Of a DNA stretch of 64,000 bases, positions 51,020 to 59,452 are shown one piece after another. The DNA comes from Geothermobacter hydrogeniphilus. GTDB lineage: Bacteria > Desulfobacterota > Desulfuromonadia > Desulfuromonadales > Geothermobacteraceae. Made by a program: the position numbers and the translations under genes. The notes under the pieces are model-generated. The model had not been told where the DNA came from and made no database searches. It was given only the letters and a program-made list of their open reading frames with translations. Position 1 is the stretch's first letter. Every line of letters begins with the position of its first letter. The DNA is taken from contig NZ_NAAD01000009.1 in NCBI RefSeq assembly GCF_002093115.1, positions 1 to 64,000 on the forward strand, written 5' to 3'.

Positions 51020-51649
51020 ATGAGTGAATCCATCATCCGCGACCCGCTGGAGATTGAACGCCGCAGTTTCAGGACCATTGACGCCGAGGTCGGCCCGCAT
51101 CCGTTTGATGAACAGCAGTGGCCGGTGGTGCGTCGGGTGATTCATACCACCGCGGATTTCGATTTCGCCGGGACCACGTGCTTCGCCCCCGGTGTGATTG
51201 ACAGTGCTGTCGCGGCCCTGCGTCGGGGAGCGAAGGTCCTCTCTGATACCAACATGGTGCTGGCCGGAGTCAACAAGACCCGCCTGGCAAAGCTGGGCGG
51301 CAGCATCGCCTGTCACGTCGCCGATGCGGAGGTGGCGGAACGGGCCCGGGAACAGGGCGTGACCCGCTCGATCCTCGCCCTGCGCAAGGGGGTGGTTGAA
51401 GGGGCGAAAATCTTCCTGATCGGTAACGCGCCGACCGCCCTCTTCGAGCTGTTGCGTCTGGCTGACGCCGGTGAAGTCGCGCCGGCGCTGGTGGTCGGTG
51501 TGCCGGTCGGGTTTGTCGGTGCCGAGGAATCGAAGGAGGCGTTGTTCGCTTCCCGGTTGCCCTGCATCGTCTGTCGCGGTCGTAAGGGCGGTTCAGCGAT
51601 CGCCGCGGCGATTTTCAACCAGCTGCTGATCCTGGCGGCGGGTGACTGA
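51020..51649 (+). CDS. cbiC: Cobalt-precorrin-8 methylmutase
   Basis: 209 residues. RRVIHTTADFDF carries the catalytic His for the 1,5-methyl shift giving cobyrinate; LSDTNMVLAGV and the C-terminal GNAPTALFEL...VGVPVGFVGAEESKEAL are conserved family blocks. It starts 5 bp after cbiX. Confidence 0.95.
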   Translation: MSESIIRDPLEIERRSFRTIDAEVGPHPFDEQQWPVVRRVIHTTADFDFAGTTCFAPGVIDSAVAALRRGAKVLSDTNMVLAGVNKTRLAKLGGSIACHVADAEVAERAREQGVTRSILALRKGVVEGAKIFLIGNAPTALFELLRLADAGEVAPALVVGVPVGFVGAEESKEALFASRLPCIVCRGRKGGSAIAAAIFNQLLILAAGD

Positions 51650-51652
51650 CGC

Positions 51653-52735
51653 GTGGCCCGGTCCCTGCGCCACGGCTACACCACCGGCGCCTGTGCCGCT
51701 GCCGCGACGCTCGCCGCCGCGCGCCTGCTGGCGGGTGAGCGGGTGGCGCAGGTCGCGCTTGAACTGCCGGTCGGGGAACGGGCCGTTTTTCCCGTTCACG
51801 GCTGCCGGGTCGACGGTGCCCGGGCCCGCTGTTTCGTGATCAAGGATGCCGGGGATGATCCCGACGTCACGCACGGGGTCGAGGTCCACGCCCGGGTTGA
51901 GTCCTCTTCTCCCCCTTCCTCCGGAGACGCGGGGCGGGAGGAGGGAGAGGTTGTCATCCTCGGTGGCGAGGGTATCGGCACCGTGACCAAACCGGGCCTG
52001 GCGGTCGCGGTCGGAGAGCCGGCCATCAACCCGGTGCCGCGGCGGATGATCCGCGAGGCGCTGCGCTCGGTCTTTCCCTCGGGGAGCTTTCGGGTCACCA
52101 TCGCCATTCCCGACGGTGAGCAGCGGGCCGCGAAAACGCTCAATGCCCGGCTGGGGATTTGCGGCGGGCTGTCGATTCTCGGCACCACCGGTATCGTCCG
52201 GCCGATTTCGCATCAGGCCTGGACCGACACCCTCGACGTTGCTCTTGATGTCGCCCTGGCCGTCGGTTGTCGGCGGGTTGTCGCCTGTACCGGTCGCAGC
52301 AGCGAGAAGGTTGCGCAACGGGAATATCCACTGCTGGCGGAGGAGGCTTTTGTCATGATGGGGGATCATGTCGGCCACCTGGCCGGTGCCTGCCGTCGAA
52401 AAGGCGTGCCGAACCTGGTGGTCGCGGCCCAGTTCGCCAAGTTGGTGAAGGTCGCCTGCGGGCATCCGCAGACCCATGTTCACAGTTCGCGGCTTGACCT
52501 GCGGAAATTGGCCGACTGGGCGCGTTCGACAGGGTTGACGACGGAAGCCTCCGAAACAATCGTCGCCGCCAACACTGCCCGCGAAGTCTTCCTGACCCTC
52601 GGAGCGGCGCATCCGCTGGTGGCCGAAGTGGCGCGTCGGGCCGTTAAACAGTTGCGGAACTGGGCGCCAGGGGTAACAATAGAGATTCTGCTGGTCGGTT
52701 ACGATGGTGCGGTGGCAGGAAGATACGGCGAGTGA
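51653..52735 (+). CDS. cbiD: Cobalt-precorrin-5B C1-methyltransferase
   Basis: 360 residues. N-terminal GYTTGACAAAA motif, then VIKDAGDDPDVTHG, GEPAINPVPR and GTTGIVRP, all CbiD signatures. It methylates C-1 in the anaerobic route. GTG start, 4 bp after cbiC. Residues ~84-97 (SSSPPSSGDAGREE) are an unusual low-complexity loop. Confidence 0.94.
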   Translation: MARSLRHGYTTGACAAAATLAAARLLAGERVAQVALELPVGERAVFPVHGCRVDGARARCFVIKDAGDDPDVTHGVEVHARVESSSPPSSGDAGREEGEVVILGGEGIGTVTKPGLAVAVGEPAINPVPRRMIREALRSVFPSGSFRVTIAIPDGEQRAAKTLNARLGICGGLSILGTTGIVRPISHQAWTDTLDVALDVALAVGCRRVVACTGRSSEKVAQREYPLLAEEAFVMMGDHVGHLAGACRRKGVPNLVVAAQFAKLVKVACGHPQTHVHSSRLDLRKLADWARSTGLTTEASETIVAANTAREVFLTLGAAHPLVAEVARRAVKQLRNWAPGVTIEILLVGYDGAVAGRYGE

Positions 52736-52788
52736 TTTCAGGGAGTAACCTCATTCCGGTTTTTCGGACTTTTTCCAGTGAGGGCAGC

Positions 52789-54000
52789 ATGAACAAAATT
52801 TACGTGGTGGGTGCGGGGGTTGCCGGGCAGGAAGGCTTCAGTCGCCATGCCCTGGATCTGATCGAGGCGGCCGATCTGCTGATCGGCGGGGAGCGTCAGC
52901 TGAATCTTTTCCCAGAGTTCAAGGGGGAAAAGCTGGCAATCGACAGCAACCTTCCGGACATGGTCGAACGTCTGCGAACCCGCAGGGGCCGGCCGGTGGT
53001 GCTTGCTTCGGGGGATCCCCTCTTTTTCGGCATCGGTCGCTACCTGTTGCGCAACCTGCCCGGGGAGGAATTCGAGTTCGTGCCCAACGTCTCCTCCATC
53101 CAGTACGCTTTTGCCAAGATCCGCCAGCCCTGGGATGACGCGGTTTTTCTCTCCACCCATGGACGCCCGCTGGCGCCGGCGGTTGATCGGATCGTTGCCA
53201 ATGACAAGGCGGCGCTGCTGACCGATGAGATCAACACCCCGGCTGCCATTGCCCGCGAGTTGATTGATCGCGGCCGCGAAGGCTATGCCGCGTGGCTGTG
53301 CGAGAATCTCGGTTGTGCCGATGAACGCATCGTCGAAACTGACGTGCGTGGTCTGCTCGATATCGACGCGGCGCCGCTGAACGTGTTGATCCTGGTCAAG
53401 CAGTTCGAAGGGGAGGGCAAGGACAGCGGTTCCTGGCTCGGGATCCCCGACGACGAGTTCGCGACCGTCAAAAAGCTGATTACCAAGGAGGAGGTGCGGG
53501 TCGTCACCCTCGCCAAGCTGCGCCTGCGCCAGGATATGATCCTCTGGGATATCGGTGCCGGTTCCGGTTCGATCAGTATCGAGGCCGACCACCTGCTGCC
53601 CAACGGCAAAATCTTCGCCGTCGAGCGCAATCCCGAGTGCCGTGACTTCATCAAGCAGAACCTGCAGAAATTCCACACCCGCAACGTCAACCTGGTGGAG
53701 GGAGATGCTCCCGCCTGTCTCGACGACCTGCCCGATCCTGACCGGGTTTTCATCGGCGGCAGCGGCGGTCACCTCTGGGATATCCTCACCATCGCTGATA
53801 AGCGTCTGCCGGCCGACGGACGCATCGTTCTCAATGCCATCACTCTCGATACCCTGACCGCGGCCAATGAGTTTTTCGCCAATGCCGGTTACGAGGTCGA
53901 GGTGACCACCATCAACGTCGCCCGGACCCGTCCGCTGACCGCCTACAAGATGTTCGAGGCCTATAACCCGGTCTACATCCTGGCGGCCGTCAAGCAGTAG
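52789..54000 (+). CDS. cbiET: Precorrin-6Y C5,15-methyltransferase/decarboxylase fusion CbiET
   Basis: 403 residues. N-terminal CbiE tetrapyrrole-methylase domain (VVGAGVAGQEGFS; LASGDPLFFGIGR) and C-terminal CbiT Rossmann methylase domain (WDIGAGSGSISIEAD) fused as in CobL. It methylates C-5 and C-15 and decarboxylates the acetate side chain. ATG 52789 follows GAGGGCAGC. The upstream open stretch overlaps cbiD and is excluded. Confidence 0.93.
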   Translation: MNKIYVVGAGVAGQEGFSRHALDLIEAADLLIGGERQLNLFPEFKGEKLAIDSNLPDMVERLRTRRGRPVVLASGDPLFFGIGRYLLRNLPGEEFEFVPNVSSIQYAFAKIRQPWDDAVFLSTHGRPLAPAVDRIVANDKAALLTDEINTPAAIARELIDRGREGYAAWLCENLGCADERIVETDVRGLLDIDAAPLNVLILVKQFEGEGKDSGSWLGIPDDEFATVKKLITKEEVRVVTLAKLRLRQDMILWDIGAGSGSISIEADHLLPNGKIFAVERNPECRDFIKQNLQKFHTRNVNLVEGDAPACLDDLPDPDRVFIGGSGGHLWDILTIADKRLPADGRIVLNAITLDTLTAANEFFANAGYEVEVTTINVARTRPLTAYKMFEAYNPVYILAAVKQ

Positions 54001-54035
54001 CAGGGAACCTGCGGCGGCAGGGTTCATAAATCATC

Positions 54036-54845
54036 ATGTCCGAATGTCATCCCATCCTCTTCGTCGGTGCCGGTCCCGGGGATCCCGAGCTGATCACCGT
54101 CAAGGGACTCAAAGCCCTGCGCCGGGCCGAAGTCGTGGTCCACGCCGGATCGCTGGTCAATCCGGCCCTGCTTTCCGAGTGTCCTGCAGGCTGTGAGATC
54201 CATGACAGTGCGCCCCTGACCCTGCAGCAGACCCACACCCTGCTGGTCGCCGGGGCCCGGGCCGGCAAGCGGGTGGTGCGGCTGCACACTGGCGATCCGG
54301 CTCTCTACGGGGCGATCCAGGAGCAGATGGAGCTGCTCGATGCCGAGGGGCTTGACTACCGGGTTGTTCCCGGAGTGACGGCCGCTTTTGCCGCCGCCGC
54401 GGCTCTGAAACAGGAGCTGACCCTGCCGGAGATTTCCCAGACCCTGGTCCTCTCCCGCGCCGCGGGCCGTACCCCGGTGCCGGAAGCGGAAAAGCTCTCC
54501 CGCCTGGCCGCCAATGGCGGCACCCTCTGTCTCTACCTCTCGGTGGGCATGATGGACAAGGTGGTGGCCGCACTGCTGGCCGGCGGCGTTTTCACCGCCC
54601 GGACCCCGGCTGCCGTGGTCTACCGCGCCAGCTGGCCGGATGAAAAGATTGTCAGCGGCACCCTGGCCGATATCACGGGCAAGGTTGCCGAGGCCGGTAT
54701 CCGTCGCCAGGCGCTGATCCTGGTCGGCGAAGCACTCGGCGCCCGGGAGCGGGGAGTGGAAAAGAAATCGAAGTTGTACGATGCGCAGTTCGCGCATGGA
54801 TATAGGACGCCCAAAGGCGGCGAAGGGCGAAAGGCCAAAGGCTAA
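54036..54845 (+). CDS. cbiF: Cobalt-precorrin-4 C11-methyltransferase
   Basis: 269 residues. Tetrapyrrole-methylase domain with VGAGPGDPELIT, VRLHTGDPALYGAI and VVPGVTAAFAAAA. Methylates C-11. The last ~9 residues (GEGRKAKG and neighbours) are encoded by the first arm of the palindromic repeat at 54819, so the natural C-terminus has been replaced or extended by a repeat. Confidence 0.93.
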   Translation: MSECHPILFVGAGPGDPELITVKGLKALRRAEVVVHAGSLVNPALLSECPAGCEIHDSAPLTLQQTHTLLVAGARAGKRVVRLHTGDPALYGAIQEQMELLDAEGLDYRVVPGVTAAFAAAAALKQELTLPEISQTLVLSRAAGRTPVPEAEKLSRLAANGGTLCLYLSVGMMDKVVAALLAGGVFTARTPAAVVYRASWPDEKIVSGTLADITGKVAEAGIRRQALILVGEALGARERGVEKKSKLYDAQFAHGYRTPKGGEGRKAKG

Positions 54846-54940
54846 GGGCTGGAGGCTGACGCATCTCCTTTGGCCTTTGACCCTTAGCCTTTAGCCGCTG
54901 TTCAAGCAAAGGCATTTCCCCTGGCCTTTCGCCCTTCGCC
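54819..54940. repeat. Nested palindromic repeat overlapping the cbiF stop
   Basis: GGCGAAGGGCGAAAGGCCA (54819-54837) is perfectly complementary to 54922-54940 (19 bp). An inner pair AAAGGCTAAGGG / CCCTTAGCCTTT (12 bp) and GGCCAAAGG/CCTTTGGCC overlap it, so alternative hairpins can form. The cbiF stop lies inside. Confidence 0.85.
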
Positions 54941-54955
54941 GATTTTCAAAAAATC

Positions 54956-56008
54956 ATGACCCTCGCCATTATCGCCATAACCCCCGGCGGCGCCGCACTT
55001 GCCCGCCGGCTGCAGGAGGAAGCCGAAGGCGCCGAGTTGTGGCTGCCGGAGAAGCTGCGCAGTGAAGAACCGGCCAGCTACTTCGACCGGCCTCTTTCGG
55101 TGTTGATGCCGGAACTGTTCGCTCGTGTCGACGGCCTGGTCTGCATCATGGCTGCCGGCATTGTGGTGCGGCTGCTGGCACCGCAGCTGCGCGGCAAGCA
55201 GCATGACCCGGCGGTGGTGGTGGTCGACGAGGCGGGGCGTTTCGCCATCAGCCTGCTTTCCGGCCACCTCGGCGGAGCCAATGAACTGGCGCGGGAGGTG
55301 GCCGATATCCTTGGCGGTCAGGCGGTGATCACCACCGCCACCGACGTCAATCATCTGCCGGCCTGGGACACGGTGGCCCGCCGACTGGACCTGAAGGTCG
55401 AACCGGTTGAACGGCTCAAGCTGCTCAACGGCCTGCTGCTGCAGGCGGGGCGTATTGTCCTGGCAGATCCGCAACGGCTGGTCAGTGACGCGTTTGTCGC
55501 CGTACCCGGAGTCGAGGTCACCCGAAGCTTCGCTGCCGCCCTGCAGTCGCGGGCAGAGGGACTGGTCTTCGTCACCAGTCGTCACCTGCCGCACCTGGAC
55601 CGGCGGAAAAACCTGCTGGTGTTGCGACCGCGCTGTTACGCGGTCGGTGTCGGCTGCAACCGGGGGACCGATGCTGATGAAATCGAAACGGCTGTCCGCG
55701 ACGAGATGGAGAAGGCCTTTCTCTCACCGGGGAGCATTTCCTGCCTGGCCAGCATCGATGCCAAGCAGGATGAAGGGGGGCTGCTCGATGCCGCCGCGCG
55801 GTTCGGGGTGTCGCTGAAATTTTTCAGCAAGGAGCAGCTCAACGTCGTTGCCGTTCCGAGCAAGCCCTCCGAATACGCCCTGCAGGCGGTCGGCGCCGGG
55901 GGGGTCTGCGAACCGGCCGCCATTCTTGCCGCGAAGGGCGGCAGGCTGCTGGTGAAAAAGAAGAAAAACGGCAACGTGACCGTGGCGGTGGCGGAGATCA
56001 ATGCCTGA
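54956..56008 (+). CDS. cbiG: Cobalt-precorrin-5A hydrolase
   Basis: 350 residues with the three-part CbiG architecture: N-terminal domain (LAIIAITPGGAALA), central region (GLVCIMAAGIVVRLLAP; LLSGHLGGANELA) and C-terminal domain (YAVGVGCNRGTDADEIE...ASIDAKQDEGGLLD). Opens the delta-lactone and releases acetaldehyde in the anaerobic pathway, a marker of the oxygen-independent route. Confidence 0.93.
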   Translation: MTLAIIAITPGGAALARRLQEEAEGAELWLPEKLRSEEPASYFDRPLSVLMPELFARVDGLVCIMAAGIVVRLLAPQLRGKQHDPAVVVVDEAGRFAISLLSGHLGGANELAREVADILGGQAVITTATDVNHLPAWDTVARRLDLKVEPVERLKLLNGLLLQAGRIVLADPQRLVSDAFVAVPGVEVTRSFAAALQSRAEGLVFVTSRHLPHLDRRKNLLVLRPRCYAVGVGCNRGTDADEIETAVRDEMEKAFLSPGSISCLASIDAKQDEGGLLDAAARFGVSLKFFSKEQLNVVAVPSKPSEYALQAVGAGGVCEPAAILAAKGGRLLVKKKKNGNVTVAVAEINA

Positions 56009-56049
56009 AAATAAATCACATGGAGGCGCCGGGGGGAATAAAGAACCTC

Positions 56050-56170
56050 GAAGGCAAACGGCCGCAGATAAAATCTGATTTACGCTGATTTAAGATCCTA
56101 ACCCCAGTCTTTATGGGTTTAATCATGCCTTTTCAGCGTTAATCAGCGGCCAATTTAGATTTAGCTTTTC
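56050..56170. repeat. Palindromic repeat between cbiG and cbiH-cbiP
   Basis: GGCCGCAGAT...TACGCTGA at the left and TCAGCGTTAATCAGCGGCC at the right are partly complementary. The style (CAGATTAACGC with GGCCGC ends) differs from repeats A, B and E. The flanking 56171-56190 is CTCCGTGTCTCCGTGG-like. Confidence 0.5.
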
Positions 56171-56201
56171 TCCGTGTCTCCGTGGTAGGAAATCGTTTTT
56201 T

Positions 56202-58517
56202 ATGACCAACAAACTCTACATCGTCGGGCTCGGACCCGGTGACAGCGAACAGATGACCCCGGCGGCGCGGGCGGCGCTCGAACGGGCCGAGGTTGTCACC
56301 GGCTACAACACCTACCTGGAACTGATCCCCGATCTGGTTGCCGGCAAGGAAACCTTTTCCACCGGCATGCGCCAGGAGACCGAGCGTTGTCGCGAGGCGC
56401 TCAGGCGGGCGGCGGGCGGGGCGACGGTGGCGCTGGTCTGCTCCGGCGATGCCGGTATCTACGGCATGGCCGGGCTGGTTCTGGAGTTGCAGCAGGCCGA
56501 AGGACCGGAACAGGTCGCGATCGAGATCGTGCCCGGCATTTCCGCGGTGCAGGCGGCAGCGGCCCGGCTCGGGGCGCCGCTGATGCACGATTTCGCCGTC
56601 ATCTCCCTCTCCAACCTGCTGACCGACTGGTCGGCCATCGTTCGGCGGCTGGAAGCGGCCGCCGCCGCCGATTTTGTCATCGCCCTCTACAATCCGAAGA
56701 GCCGCGGGCGGGTGAGCCAGATCGAGCAGGCGCGACAGATCCTGCTCGCGCACCGCGATCCCGCCACCCCGGTCGGCATCGTCCGCAACGCCTGCCGTGA
56801 GGGTGAGACGGTAACGGTCAGTGACCTCGCTTCTTTTACCGATGAAACCATCGACATGTTTTCACTGGTGATCATCGGCAATCCCGCGACCTTCGTTGAT
56901 CGGCGAGGGCGGATGGTGACGCCGCGAGGCTATCGCCTCAGGCGGGAGGCCAGAGGCGGGAGGCCAGAGGAAACCCCTGTGTCCGGCTGCGGGAGCCCAA
57001 CGCCCGCCTTGTTTGTTGCCGGGACCGGATCGGATGTCGGCAAGAGCGTTATTGCCGCCGGGTTTTGTCGCCTGTTGGTGCGCCGGGGGCTGACGGTGGC
57101 ACCGTTCAAGGCGCAGAACATGGCCAACAACTCGGCGGTGTGTGCCGACGGCGGCGAGATCGGTCGGGCCCAGGCGCTGCAGGCGGCGGCCTGCCGCGTC
57201 GAGCCGACGGTTGACATGAACCCGGTGCTGCTCAAGCCTAATTCCGAAACCGGCGCCCAGGTCATTGTCCAGGGACGTCCGGTCGGCAACATGTCGGTGC
57301 GGGAGTACCATGCTTTCAGGGAGAGCGCCTGGCGGGCGGTCTGTGATTCCTATCGGCGCCTGGCGCGGCAGGTCGACCTGGTGGTGATGGAAGGTGCCGG
57401 CAGCATTGCCGAGATCAACCTGCGCGGGCAGGATATCACCAACCTGGCGGCGGCGCGGATGGCCGGGGCCAAGGTCGTGCTGGTGGCCGACATCGATCGC
57501 GGCGGGGTTTTTGCGGCTATCCTCGGGACCCTGCAGCTGCTGACGAAAGAGGAGCGTGAGCTGATTGCCGGGGTGGTGATCAACAAGTTCCGTGGCGACG
57601 TCGGGCTGCTGAAGTCCGGGATCGACGAGATCGAGTGCCGCACCGGGGTGCCGGTGCTGGGTGTCATCCCCTGGTTGCGTCTGCAGCTTCCGGAGGAGGA
57701 TTCGCTGGCGCTGGAGCGACCGGGGAATGTCTTCGACGCCGGGATCAGAATCGGCGTGGTGCAGTTGCCGCGCATCTCCAATTTTACGGATTTTGCTCCC
57801 TTCGAGACTGTCGCCGGCGTCAGCCTGTGCTACGTCGAACGGCCGGAGCAGGTCGCCGGTCTCGATCTGCTGATCCTGCCCGGGACCAAGAGCACGCTCG
57901 CCGATCTTGACTGGTTGCGGCAACAGGGGCTGGCCGAGGCGATTCTCAGCTATCACGCCGAAGGTGGACGCCTGATCGGTATCTGCGGCGGCCTGCAGAT
58001 GCTCGGCGAGCGGGTCCGTGATCCGCTGGGGGTTGAAGGTCCTCCCGATGAAGCACCGGGGCTCGGACTGCTCGATATCGAGACCACCCTGCAGACCGAG
58101 AAACAGACGCACCGGGTTGAAGCGGAATTCCTGCCGGCGGCGGCCGCTGCCGGTTTCACCGGTTTTGATCGGGTGCGGGGCTACGAAATTCACGCCGGTG
58201 CGTCGAGTCGCGGAATCCTCTGTCGGCCGTTGCTGCGGCTGATGTCCCGTTCCGGTGCTGACAGTGCCCGGCTTGACGGGGCTGTTTCCGCCGACGGCCG
58301 GGTCTGGGGCAGTTACCTGCACGGTCTGTTCGACGATCAACGCGTCCTGCATGCGGTTCTGGCCCCCCTGACATCCGGCAGGCCGCTTCCTTCCGGGCCG
58401 TCCGCCCGGCAGCGTCTCGACAGTGAACTGGACCGGTTGGCCGATCATCTCGCCGCCCATCTCGACCTGGAGCGGCTGTGCCGCCGGTGTGGGTTGGAAA
58501 GGATGCCGGCTTCATGA
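56202..58517 (+). CDS. cbiHP: CbiH-CbiP fusion: cobalt-factor III methyltransferase fused to cobyric acid synthase
   Basis: 771 residues. Residues 1-245 are CbiH/CobJ (VGLGPGDSEQMTPAA, CSGDAGIYGMAG, VPGISAVQAAAARLGAP) for C-17 methylation and ring contraction. Residues ~268-771 are CbiP/CobQ: P-loop VAGTGSDVGKSVI, PFKAQNMANNS, and a glutaminase domain with GICGGLQML, which amidates four side chains of adenosylcobyrinate diamide. The two steps are far apart in the pathway. The 22-residue join contains a 14-bp tandem duplication (56941-56968). An alternative is two coupled proteins, with GTG at 56980 as a cbiP start. Confidence 0.85.
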   Translation: MTNKLYIVGLGPGDSEQMTPAARAALERAEVVTGYNTYLELIPDLVAGKETFSTGMRQETERCREALRRAAGGATVALVCSGDAGIYGMAGLVLELQQAEGPEQVAIEIVPGISAVQAAAARLGAPLMHDFAVISLSNLLTDWSAIVRRLEAAAAADFVIALYNPKSRGRVSQIEQARQILLAHRDPATPVGIVRNACREGETVTVSDLASFTDETIDMFSLVIIGNPATFVDRRGRMVTPRGYRLRREARGGRPEETPVSGCGSPTPALFVAGTGSDVGKSVIAAGFCRLLVRRGLTVAPFKAQNMANNSAVCADGGEIGRAQALQAAACRVEPTVDMNPVLLKPNSETGAQVIVQGRPVGNMSVREYHAFRESAWRAVCDSYRRLARQVDLVVMEGAGSIAEINLRGQDITNLAAARMAGAKVVLVADIDRGGVFAAILGTLQLLTKEERELIAGVVINKFRGDVGLLKSGIDEIECRTGVPVLGVIPWLRLQLPEEDSLALERPGNVFDAGIRIGVVQLPRISNFTDFAPFETVAGVSLCYVERPEQVAGLDLLILPGTKSTLADLDWLRQQGLAEAILSYHAEGGRLIGICGGLQMLGERVRDPLGVEGPPDEAPGLGLLDIETTLQTEKQTHRVEAEFLPAAAAAGFTGFDRVRGYEIHAGASSRGILCRPLLRLMSRSGADSARLDGAVSADGRVWGSYLHGLFDDQRVLHAVLAPLTSGRPLPSGPSARQRLDSELDRLADHLAAHLDLERLCRRCGLERMPAS
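56941..56968 (+). repeat. 14-bp tandem duplication at the cbiH-cbiP junction
   Basis: GGCGGGAGGCCAGA occurs twice in direct tandem. Fourteen is not a multiple of three. With one copy the cbiH frame would leave cbiP and meet a stop (TGA) about 70 codons on; with two it runs on into CbiP. Confidence 0.85.
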
Positions 58518-59452
58518 TCTGGACGATTCCCGCATCTTTCCTGCTTGACCTGCTGCTCGGAGACCCGCATGGCTGGCCGCATCCGGTCATCGGCATCGGC
58601 CGGTTCATCAAGCGGGTTGAGACGGTCCTTGCCTCCCTGATCGATCATCGGCGCCTGGCGGGATGCCTGCTGGCTCTCGTGACCGTGCTGGTGACCGGTC
58701 TGGTGACCTGGGCGGTCATTCACCTGGCCGGTCTGCTCCATTCCCTGGTCGGGCTGGCGGTGACCGTCTGGCTCGGTTACACGACCCTGGCGCTGCGGTC
58801 GCTGCATCTTGAAAGCCGACAGGTGGTACGCTACCTGGAGCAGGGACGGATTTCCGAGGCGCGGCGCGCCCTGTCACTGATCGTCGGTCGTGAAACCAGT
58901 CAGCTCGATGAAGAGCAGATCCTGCGCGCCTGTATCGAGACGGTCGCGGAAAATACCTCGGACGGCGTGATCGGTCCGCTCTTTTACCTTTTCCTCGGCG
59001 GTCCGGTGGCGGCAATGATGTACAAGGCGGCCTCGACGCTTGACTCCATGGTCGGTTACACCGACGACCGCTACCGGGAGATGGGCTGGGCCTCGGCTCG
59101 CCTCGACGATCTGCTCAACCTGGTTCCGGCGCGGCTGACCGGGCTGTTGATGGTCCTCGCCAGCTTTCCTCTCGGGCTCAATCCCTGGGCGGCGTTGACC
59201 ACCATGTTGCGCGATGCGCGGAAAACCAGCAGCCCCAACGCCGGTTTTCCCGAGTCCGCCGTAGCCGGCGCTCTCGGTGTGCGGCTCGGCGGGCCGGCCA
59301 CCTATTTCGGCGAAACCGTGCAGAAACCGACCCTCGGTGATGCCGACCGGCGGATCGATATCGGCTGCTACCGGGCGACCATCCGGCTGATGTATCTGAC
59401 GGCCCTGCTCGGGCTGATTCTTGGTATGGTGGTGGTATGGCCCCTTTACTGA
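58514..59452 (+). CDS. cbiB: Adenosylcobinamide-phosphate synthase, membrane protein
   Basis: 312 residues with several membrane helices. Conserved FLLDLLLGDPHGWPHPVIGIGRFI at the N-terminus, VAENTSDGVIGPLFY and TLDSMVGYTDDRY are CbiB signatures. Joins cobyric acid to (R)-1-aminopropan-2-ol phosphate supplied by CobD. ATGA overlap with cbiHP; stop overlaps cobD by 16 bp. Confidence 0.95.
   Translation: MIWTIPASFLLDLLLGDPHGWPHPVIGIGRFIKRVETVLASLIDHRRLAGCLLALVTVLVTGLVTWAVIHLAGLLHSLVGLAVTVWLGYTTLALRSLHLESRQVVRYLEQGRISEARRALSLIVGRETSQLDEEQILRACIETVAENTSDGVIGPLFYLFLGGPVAAMMYKAASTLDSMVGYTDDRYREMGWASARLDDLLNLVPARLTGLLMVLASFPLGLNPWAALTTMLRDARKTSSPNAGFPESAVAGALGVRLGGPATYFGETVQKPTLGDADRRIDIGCYRATIRLMYLTALLGLILGMVVVWPLY

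Noticed and set aside
56862-58460. Long minus-strand frame opposite cbiHP
   Set aside because: Pro/Gln/Arg-rich shadow; the plus strand encodes unmistakable CbiH and CbiP motifs.
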